The position numbers were made by a program, and so were the translations under genes. A stretch of DNA of 40,239 nt, from assembly GCA_015711955.1 (NCBI GenBank), contig JACVJK010000010.1:1-40239 (forward strand), given 5' to 3'. This stretch comes from Actinomycetota bacterium (GTDB lineage Bacteria > Actinomycetota > Geothermincolia > Geothermincolales > RBG-13-55-18). This document shows, in pieces, positions 34,701 to 40,239 of the stretch; the stretch's first letter is position 1; every line of letters begins with the position of its first letter. The notes beneath the pieces are model-generated. The model did not search any database. It saw nothing but the letters and a program-made list of their open reading frames with translations, and had not been told where the DNA came from.

Positions 34701-34725
34701 TTTAGGGGTCCTAAGACCCCCTAAA
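34701..34725 (-). repeat. Hairpin between dnaK and hsp20
   Basis: TTTAGGGGTC pairs with GACCCCCTAAA (one extra C) around CTAA, two nucleotides after the dnaK stop codon. There is no downstream U-run. It is probably a dnaK 3' stabiliser or partial attenuator. Confidence 0.5.
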
Positions 34726-34727
34726 CC

Positions 34728-36572
34728 TCACATCTCCTCGTAGTCAGCCTCGTCGATCACCTCGCCCTCGGCCTCCTCCGTGGCTCCGTAGCTGCCGTCT
34801 CCCTCGGGCCCGGTGGAGGCACGGGCGCCGCTCTCGGTGGCCCGAGCGTACATGTGCTCGGCCAGCTTGTAAGAGGCCTGCATGAGGATCTCGGTCTTGC
34901 GCTTGATCTCGTCCACGTCCTTGCCTTTCAAGGCCTCCTTAACGTCCTCGATGGCCTTTTCGATGGCCCGTCGGTCGTCCGGCGAGACCTGGTCGCCCAA
35001 CTCTCGGAGGGACTTCTCGGTGGTGTAGATGAGGCTGTCGGCCTGGTTGCGGGCCTCGGCCTCCTCCCTACGCCGGCGGTCCTCCTCTGCATGGGCCTCG
35101 GCCTCCTTAATCATCCTCTGGATCTCCTCCTCGGTGAGGCCACTGGAGGGCGTCACCGTGATCTTCTGCTCGTTGCCCGTGGCCAGGTCCTTGGCGGACA
35201 CGTGCAGGATGCCGTCGGCGTCGATGTCGAAGGTGACCTCGATCTGCGGCACGCCCCGCGGCGCCGGCGGTATGCCCACCAGCTGGAAGTTGCCGATGAG
35301 CTTGTTGTCCGCCGCCATGGGCCTCTCGCCCTGGTACACCTTTATGTCCACGCTGGTCTGGCCATCCGCGGCGGTGGTGAATATCTCGCTCTTGCGGGTG
35401 GGGATGGTGGTGTTGCGCTCGATGAGCTTGGTGAACACCCCACCCAGGGTCTCGATACCCAGGGAGAGGGGAGTCACGTCCAAAAGGAGCACGTCCTTCA
35501 CCTCGCCCTTGAGCACCCCCGCCTGGATGGCAGCGCCCATGGCCACCACCTCATCGGGGTTGATGTCCTTGCGGGGCTCTTTGCCGCCCATGAGCTTGCG
35601 CACCAGGTCCTGGACCATGGGCATGCGGGTGGCGCCTCCCACCAGGATCACGTGGTCGATGTCCTTGGGTTCCAGGCCCGCGTCCTTGAGCGCCCTCTTG
35701 AAGGGTCCCACGCACTTCTCCAGGAGGTCCGCCGTCATCTTCTCGAACTCCGCCCTGGTTAAGGTCATGTCCAAGTGCAGTGGCCCCTCCGGAGTGGCGG
35801 TGATGAAGGGCAGGTTGATGTTGGTCTGGGTGGTCGAGGACAGCTCTATCTTGGCCTTCTCCGCCGCCTCCTTCAGGCGCTGGAGGGCCATCTTGTCCTG
35901 ACGGAGGTCGATGCCGTGCTTGGCCTTGAAGTCCTCGGCCATCCAGTCGATGATGCGCTGATCCCAGTCATCGCCGCCCAGGTGGGTGTTGCCGGCGGTG
36001 GCCTTCACCTCGAACACGCCGTCGCCGATGTCCAGGATGGAGACGTCAAAGGTCCCTCCACCCAGGTCGAACACCAGGATGGTCTGGTCCTGTTCCTTGT
36101 CCAGCCCGTAGGCCAGAGCCGCCGCCGTGGGCTCGTTGATGATCCGGAGCACGTTGAGCCCGGCGATCCTGCCTGCATCCTTGGTGGCCTGCCTCTGGGC
36201 GTCGTTGAAGTAGGCGGGCACGGTGATCACCGCATCGGTGATCTTCTCCCCCAGGTAGGCCTCGGCGTCCGCCTTGAGCTTCTGCAGTATCTTGGCGGAT
36301 ATCTCCTGGGGGGTGTACTCCCGGTCGCCCAGTTTCACCTTCTCGTTGGTGCCCATCTTCCTCTTGATGGACATTACCGTGTTCTCGGGGTTGGTTACGG
36401 CCTGCCTCTTGGCCACCTGGCCCACTAACCACTCCCCCGTCTTGGAGATGGCCACCACGGAAGGCGTGGTGCGACCTCCCTCGCTGTTGGGGATCACCAC
36501 CGGATCACCACCCTCCAAGTAGGCGATGACCGAGTTGGTGGTACCCAAGTCGATGCCCACTGCCTTTCCCAT
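34728..36572 (-). CDS. dnaK: DnaK (Hsp70)
   Basis: A 614-residue ATP-driven chaperone. The nucleotide-binding domain (1-360) shows [52 protein letters not shown] and LVGGATRMP. The substrate domain has [14 protein letters not shown] and the helical lid, ending in an acidic tail ([10 protein letters not shown]). The nucleotide domain lacks the extra segment found in Gram-negative DnaK, fitting an actinobacterial or Gram-positive lineage. ATG 36572 has GGAAGGAGG upstream. It is the first gene of the operon, behind a promoter overlapped by a HAIR-like operator. DnaK is expected to act as HspR co-repressor. Confidence 0.98.
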   Translation of the reverse strand: MGKAVGIDLGTTNSVIAYLEGGDPVVIPNSEGGRTTPSVVAISKTGEWLVGQVAKRQAVTNPENTVMSIKRKMGTNEKVKLGDREYTPQEISAKILQKLKADAEAYLGEKITDAVITVPAYFNDAQRQATKDAGRIAGLNVLRIINEPTAAALAYGLDKEQDQTILVFDLGGGTFDVSILDIGDGVFEVKATAGNTHLGGDDWDQRIIDWMAEDFKAKHGIDLRQDKMALQRLKEAAEKAKIELSSTTQTNINLPFITATPEGPLHLDMTLTRAEFEKMTADLLEKCVGPFKRALKDAGLEPKDIDHVILVGGATRMPMVQDLVRKLMGGKEPRKDINPDEVVAMGAAIQAGVLKGEVKDVLLLDVTPLSLGIETLGGVFTKLIERNTTIPTRKSEIFTTAADGQTSVDIKVYQGERPMAADNKLIGNFQLVGIPPAPRGVPQIEVTFDIDADGILHVSAKDLATGNEQKITVTPSSGLTEEEIQRMIKEAEAHAEEDRRRREEAEARNQADSLIYTTEKSLRELGDQVSPDDRRAIEKAIEDVKEALKGKDVDEIKRKTEILMQASYKLAEHMYARATESGARASTGPEGDGSYGATEEAEGEVIDEADYEEM

Positions 36573-36660
36573 CTTCGATACCTCCTTCCGGAAGATTCTT
36601 TTTCGTCTTCCCCCACGGGCTCATATCCCGGTGGATAATCACCTCTTTAGTCTACTTTTT

Positions 36661-36688
36661 ATATTACTCTTGACAATATGATTGTCAA
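36661..36688 (-). promoter_or_regulatory. dnaK operon promoter
   Basis: On the minus strand a perfect -35 TTGACA (36688-36683) is followed after 16 nt by TAATAT (36666-36661). This gives a start about 80 nt before dnaK. The -35 and spacer lie inside the palindromic operator, as expected for a repressed promoter. Confidence 0.65.
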
Positions 36689-36699
36689 TATATCTGACA
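36670..36699. promoter_or_regulatory. HAIR-like HspR operator with three phased half-sites
   Basis: TGACA (36671), TGTCA (36683) and TGACA (36695) recur every 12 bp in alternating orientation, each separated by 7 nt. The first pair extends to a perfect TTGACAAT-ATG-ATTGTCAA palindrome. HAIR boxes are CTTGAGT-N7-ACTCAAG, so the outer TTGA/TCAA bases and the 7-nt spacer are the same, with GT changed to CA. hspR in this operon is the natural binder (inference). Confidence 0.6.
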
Positions 36700-36957
36700 C
36701 TTATTTTGATAACATATTCATCACTTGGGTTCCCCCCGCCAACTTATGTTACTTATGCAATTTTCGACTTTGGGCAGATGCCGACCATCACATCCCCCTC
36801 TTTATGCCCACCAAATAATGATTCCCTCTTCTGGGAAGCATTATTCATAGGATGACATAAATCAAAGGCCTTCTTTTTTCTATTGGATGATTGATTGGAG
36901 ATTGGGCGCAGGACATATCATTACGTCGAACGTCCCGCCTCTCACCCTTTAAGCGCA

Positions 36958-37001
36958 GGTTAGCTTGACCGTTCGTGGGATTCCCCACGATTCCGCTAAC
37001 C
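36958..37001 (-). terminator. Compound hairpin downstream of ubiA
   Basis: An outer 7-bp pair (GGTTAGC / GCTAACC) encloses an inner 6-bp hairpin (CGTGGG-ATTC-CCCACG), starting 7 nt after the ubiA stop. There is no U-run. It is probably a 3'-end structure shielding the dnaK promoter from readthrough. Confidence 0.45.
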
Positions 37002-37008
37002 GTACGGA

Positions 37009-37950
37009 TCAAGCCACCAAGTACTTCACGCCCAGGGCGATGAAGAGGCCGTGAAGGGCCAACAAGGGGTATATCATCAAAGCCGCGTTGAAACGGATGA
37101 AGGGAGGTTCGTAGAGATGGTGCATGGCCCAGGTGAAGAGCACCGCCCCCGGCCAAGCCATGGCTATGAAGAGCTTGAAAAGCCAGCTCTGTGACACCAG
37201 CAAGTTCACCACCGCCAGTGGCAAAAGCAGGACGCACAGGGGTATCATGGCGTCCAGGAGCCGCTTGGCCCCGAAGACCACCCCCGAGGTGCGGAACCCC
37301 GCCGCCCGGTCGAAGGGCACGTCGTTGGCCACGCTGGGCAGGTATAGGGTGGCGGAGAAAAAGAAACCGAAGACAAGGGGCCAAAGAGGTGGCCAAGATT
37401 CCGGCTGAGCCATCTTCCATCCGGCTACCAGGAAAAGACAGGCGCTGGAGGCGTTGGTGAGCGCGTCCAGGACCGGCTTGGCCTTGAAACGGAACCAGGG
37501 GTGGGAATAGAGCACCCCTATGACGAACATCCCGGTCCCCAAGAAGAAGGCGAAAGGGCGGTTCACCAGCAGGGCCACCCCCACACACCCAACGGCACTC
37601 AACAGGAACAGAAGAACCGTCTCTCTCCTTCCCATCTCCCCCGTCACGAAGGGCTGGTCGGACATGTGGGGGTCGCCCTTGTACAGATCGTTGTGGAGCC
37701 TATCGGATTCCACGTCAGCATAGAAGTTAAGGGCGCTGATGAAGAGGAATCCCGAGGCAAAAGAGATGTAAGCCAAGGCCAAGCGATATAACTCCAGCTG
37801 CCCCCCTCCCTCCGCCGCGGCGGCAAAACCCAAAGTCACGGGAAAGAGGAAGATCACCATGGTCCTGGGCCTCAAGAGAATGTAGTACTTGCGCAAGAAT
37901 CGCCTCAGCGAGCTCGCTCCCTCTCTTGCCTCCGAGTCACCCATCACCAT
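37009..37950 (-). CDS. UbiA-family prenyltransferase
   Basis: A 313-residue integral membrane protein with about eight to nine hydrophobic helices. Both Asp-rich prenyl-diphosphate motifs of the UbiA superfamily are present: NFYADVESDRLHND (NxxxDxxxD) in the loop after the second helix, and NDVPFDRAAGFRT (DxxxD) in the later loop. It transfers a prenyl chain to an aromatic or other acceptor. Candidates are menaquinone, heme or archaeal-type lipids, but no neighbouring pathway gene decides. ATG 37950 follows GAGGGG at 5 nt. GTG 37956 is an alternative. It is divergent from ispH, which makes its isoprenoid precursors, but the two do not form an operon. Confidence 0.85.
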   Translation of the reverse strand: MVMGDSEAREGASSLRRFLRKYYILLRPRTMVIFLFPVTLGFAAAAEGGGQLELYRLALAYISFASGFLFISALNFYADVESDRLHNDLYKGDPHMSDQPFVTGEMGRRETVLLFLLSAVGCVGVALLVNRPFAFFLGTGMFVIGVLYSHPWFRFKAKPVLDALTNASSACLFLVAGWKMAQPESWPPLWPLVFGFFFSATLYLPSVANDVPFDRAAGFRTSGVVFGAKRLLDAMIPLCVLLLPLAVVNLLVSQSWLFKLFIAMAWPGAVLFTWAMHHLYEPPFIRFNAALMIYPLLALHGLFIALGVKYLVA

Positions 37951-38509
37951 AAACACCCCTCTTCAAATACCGGTCCGCCCATGCCCATCCTTCAGTTTTG
38001 CTCTCGATACCCCACTTGAACCGCCTCCTCATCCACCCCCCATCTCATATAGCGCATTTCACCTCATGCTTGACCCATCCCGATTCCCAGTATTTCACAC
38101 AGCTCCCTGATCCGCCAGCGATCGGAAACGAGGCCTTTCCCGAAAACCTTGGCAGCTCTCCCATTGCCCGACCTCGAGACGCTGCTGGATCAGGGCCTTC
38201 AAAGAGTCCCTCAGAGTCGATTCGCCACTTCCTGTACCCCATTTGCCTCATAATCCAGCCTTATTGACCCCCCTATGCGGGATCTCGCAATGGCAAGGGC
38301 TCGAGATGTCTCGTTTGCCCATCTCACTTTCCTTACACGATTCCTTCTTTCTTACCTGTTCTCAGCTCTCCCCACACCTTTGGCATGGCATTAGAATGTA
38401 TTCATGAAGTGGGTTTTACGTGGTAAGTCGTCGCCTGGGAAAAACTTCCTTCCATTCGTGCCTCTTATCGGTCCTCGACTCGACAACTCGCGAGATATGG
38501 GTGGTTGGT
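37951..38509. other. Divergent intergenic region between ubiA and ispH
   Basis: About 560 bp. No convincing promoter pair, known RNA or repeat was found. A minus-strand frame at 38045-38251 has no recognisable motif and is not called. The ispH promoter probably lies in the less GC-rich stretch near 38330-38410. Confidence 0.35.
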
Positions 38510-39391
38510 ATGGAAAAGACCGAGGGCTTTGAGATCGTTGTGGCCAAACATTCTGGCTTCTGTCCGGGGGTCAAGAGGGCCATCCGCATGGCGGAAGGGC
38601 TTCTCGAGAGTCGTGGAAAAGCTTATTCCCTGGGCCCGGTCATTCACAACCCAAAGGTGGTGGAGAACCTAGAGAGAAAAGGTCTGTTGATCCTTCCAGA
38701 GGACCCTTCCCGCTGGGATGACCTTGAACTGATAGGCGAGGCGGTTCTCATCAGGTCCCACGGCATTGGACCCAAAATAAGGGAGGAAATAAGGAAAAGG
38801 GGGGCAGAAGTGGTGGACGCCACCTGCCCCAAGGTCAGGAGGGCTCAAGAGGTGGACGAGGAACTGGTCTCCCAAGGCTATCACCTGGTGATCGTGGGAA
38901 ACCCGGAACACCCCGAGATCAAAGCCATCCTGGACCGGTTCACCCAACCTCCCACCGTGCTCCCCACCCCCGATCACGCCGAGGCTTGGTTGAACAAGGG
39001 ACCTTTGCCCCCTCGAGTGGCGGTTACCGCCCAGACCACCGCCGGGGAGGAGACCTTCCATCGGGTGGTAGAACTCCTTTCCTCTCACATCGCAGAGATA
39101 AAGGTGGTGGACACCCTCTGCGAGGTGACCAAGCGCCGTCAGAGAGAGGCAGCTGAGATGGCCCGTGCTGCCGACCTGATCGTCGTGGTGGGAGGAAGGA
39201 ACAGTTCCAACACCCGTCAGTTGGCTCGCATAGTCGAGGGATGCGGCACCCCCGTGGTCCAAGTGGAAACGGCTGAAGAGATGGACCCCTCCGTCTTGAG
39301 GGGGAAAAGGAGAATCGGAATCACGGGTGGGGCTTCCACCCCGGACGAGGAAGTCAAAAAGGTAGCAATCAAAGTAATGGGAATCCGTTAA
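38510..39391 (+). CDS. ispH: 4-hydroxy-3-methylbut-2-enyl diphosphate reductase IspH (LytB)
   Basis: The last enzyme of the MEP isoprenoid pathway, a [4Fe-4S] reductase giving IPP and DMAPP. 293 residues, typical length. The three cluster cysteines are in HSGFCPGVKRA, DATCPKV and DTLCEVTKRRQ. The proton-donor Glu is in GNPEHPEI, and substrate His residues in IHNPKVVENL and RSHGIG. GGRNSSNT and TGGASTPDE complete the family signature. The first motif has FCPGV where many have FCFGV or FCSGV. I chose ATG 38510, which gives the standard N-terminus even though its ribosome binding site is weak (GGGTGG). An in-frame ATG at 38420 would add 30 unconserved residues. Confidence 0.95.
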   Translation: MEKTEGFEIVVAKHSGFCPGVKRAIRMAEGLLESRGKAYSLGPVIHNPKVVENLERKGLLILPEDPSRWDDLELIGEAVLIRSHGIGPKIREEIRKRGAEVVDATCPKVRRAQEVDEELVSQGYHLVIVGNPEHPEIKAILDRFTQPPTVLPTPDHAEAWLNKGPLPPRVAVTAQTTAGEETFHRVVELLSSHIAEIKVVDTLCEVTKRRQREAAEMARAADLIVVVGGRNSSNTRQLARIVEGCGTPVVQVETAEEMDPSVLRGKRRIGITGGASTPDEEVKKVAIKVMGIR

Positions 39392-39403
39392 GCCGCGAGG
39401 GAC

Positions 39404-40012
39404 TCATCGAGCCTTGAAGGCCGCCAATAAGATCCGCCGACAGATCTCTCCCATTTTCGGGTCCATGAGCTTGGACACGGCCAAATTGTACACGAACCTC
39501 TTGCCGTGAAGGAAAATCTCCTCTCCCGCCCTGGGGCTAGCTGGAAGCATCTCTCCCAGGGCCATTCGCAAGGCCACCGCCGCTGGGCGTCCGAAGGCCA
39601 CGATCGTGTGAGGGTCGGTGAGATGTATCTCCTCCGCCAGATATTGAGAACATCGGCGTAATGCCCTGGCATCCAATCTCACTCCCGGACAACGCAAGGC
39701 AACAGTAAGACCAATCTCTTGATGGGAGAACTCTGGGGCGACCCTTTCCAGCTCTTCAAAGATCATACGCCCATGCTCGCCCCACGGATCGCCCCTGCTC
39801 GCTCCCGGGCCTGGGAGGCCGGCAATGAGCAATATCCTGACCTCCTTCTCGAACTTCCCCCACAAGCCGTTCCCCCCTCCAGGACACCTGCGGCAGGAGC
39901 CCACAAGGTGACGGAGATCCCCGAAGTCAGAGTCCCTTTTTGCCCGAAGGGCTCTCCTCAAAGCCTCCTTGACCTGAAACGGCGTGCCCATATCTTCGAT
40001 TCTGCTGTTCAA
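39404..40012 (-). CDS. Uracil-DNA glycosylase-like protein, catalytic motifs altered
   Basis: A 202-residue protein resembling Fe-S uracil-DNA glycosylases (family 4-like). Cys40, Cys43, Cys108 and Cys121 give C-x2-C-x64-C-x12-C, close to the cluster pattern of that family. PHTIVAFGRPAAVAL matches the strand after the second Cys pair. The usual GEAPG-x-x-E motif is replaced by AGLPGPGAS followed by GDPWGEHG. The C-terminal HP-(S/A) catalytic loop is missing, with VYNLAVSKLMDPKM in its place. It is therefore probably not a standard uracil glycosylase: either a diverged lesion-binding protein or one with a different chemistry. TTG 40012 gives the longest frame. ATG 39991 is equally possible, and neither has a strong ribosome binding site. 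Convergent with ispH, 12 bp apart. Confidence 0.65.
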   Translation of the reverse strand: MNSRIEDMGTPFQVKEALRRALRAKRDSDFGDLRHLVGSCRRCPGGGNGLWGKFEKEVRILLIAGLPGPGASRGDPWGEHGRMIFEELERVAPEFSHQEIGLTVALRCPGVRLDARALRRCSQYLAEEIHLTDPHTIVAFGRPAAVALRMALGEMLPASPRAGEEIFLHGKRFVYNLAVSKLMDPKMGEICRRILLAAFKAR

Positions 40013-40090
40013 TTCTTATCCCAAAGCCGTGCAGAAATACTCATCCTCGACCCACCCTTAAATGTGGCCCTCAAGGACAGCTCAGGAGGA

Positions 40091-40121
40091 AAAGAGGCAT
40101 TCTTGAATTCATAGCCTCTTT
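40091..40121 (-). repeat. Inverted repeat upstream of the glycosylase-like gene
   Basis: AAAGAGGC and GCCTCTTT (8 bp, perfect) flank 15 nt that contain the palindrome TGAATTCA. Read on the minus strand it ends in TTTT, so it may terminate an upstream transcript or serve as an operator. Confidence 0.4.
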
Positions 40122-40180
40122 CACTATGGCCTCCCCTGACCTACGAGGGCGTCCATGGGCGACAAGCTCATCACCACGAA

Positions 40181-40204
40181 TCAACTTCCTGATCAACTTC
40201 CTGA
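40181..40204. repeat. Tandem 12-bp repeat TCAACTTCCTGA x2
   Basis: Two perfect head-to-tail copies lie in the AT-rich end of the window, upstream of the minus-strand glycosylase-like gene. Function unknown. Confidence 0.5.
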
Positions 40205-40239
40205 ATTCTACAATATAGTGTATTTATCCTCCAAATTTA

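Larger units (their letters stand above)
36573..37008. other. dnaK upstream region
   Basis: About 435 bp between ubiA and dnaK. It holds the dnaK 5' leader (about 80 nt), promoter and operator (described separately). 36690-36860 is AT-rich with no gene, and a compound hairpin lies next to the ubiA stop. Confidence 0.6.

Noticed and set aside
34854-36428. Several long plus-strand frames
   Set aside because: Antisense shadows of dnaK.
38045-38251. 68-residue minus-strand frame upstream of ubiA
   Set aside because: No motif or support. I considered a transposase remnant but could not match any domain.
1-40239. tRNA, rRNA, tmRNA, RNase P RNA or CRISPR
   Set aside because: I looked for T-loop consensus, characteristic RNA cores and spaced direct repeats and found none. 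A covariance-model scan would be decisive.

Overview
The window is GC-rich bacterial chromosome carrying housekeeping and cell-surface genes. No rRNA, tRNA, CRISPR array or intact insertion sequence is visible. The chaperone operon (dnaK, hsp20, grpE, dnaJ, hspR, clpB) with a MerR-type HspR regulator is an actinobacterial hallmark. The secreted WYLAEG-type repeat protein is a kind I associate with deep-branching, often anaerobic or thermophilic Actinomycetota known mainly from metagenomes (Geothermincolia-like). That placement is inference, because no rRNA or marker phylogeny is possible here.

Layout. 1-3.2 kb (minus strand): a hotdog-fold thioesterase, a LarA-family nickel-pincer enzyme, a stand-alone Hsp20 and a small two-helix membrane protein. 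3.3-17.7 kb (minus strand): a nearly complete purine pathway in the order purA, purD, purE, purB, purC-purS (fused), purQ, purL, purF, purM, purN, purH. It covers PRPP to IMP and on to AMP, but has no purK and no free purS. A possible 32-codon leader gene sits upstream of purD. 17.7-18.45 kb: a long divergent intergenic region with inverted repeats and an AT-rich promoter zone. 18.4-26.8 kb (plus strand): four envelope genes. These are a membrane-anchored protein with an internal duplication, a secreted protein with four beta modules and two near-identical C-terminal repeats, a Wzz/BY-kinase fusion, and a 1216-residue secreted propeller-IPT-propeller protein. 27.2-28.6 kb (minus): a Cys-rich FAD oxidoreductase. 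29.0-36.6 kb (minus): the heat-shock operon, preceded by a promoter overlapping a HAIR-like operator. 37.0-40.0 kb: a UbiA-family prenyltransferase (minus), ispH (plus) and a divergent uracil-DNA-glycosylase-like protein (minus).

How the genes fit together. The pur genes are tightly spaced (ATGA overlap at purF/purM) and should be co-expressed. PurCS, PurQ and PurL together would supply the three-part FGAM synthase. The heat-shock genes form a complete disaggregation and folding machine (DnaK/DnaJ/GrpE with ClpB and Hsp20 holdases), probably autorepressed by HspR. The plus-strand envelope genes look like a surface-structure locus, but no glycosyltransferase or polymerase genes accompany the kinase. 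The most noteworthy points are the PurC-PurS fusion, the three-half-site operator in front of dnaK, the unusual extracellular architectures at 18.4-26.8 kb, and the glycosylase-like protein lacking its catalytic motif.
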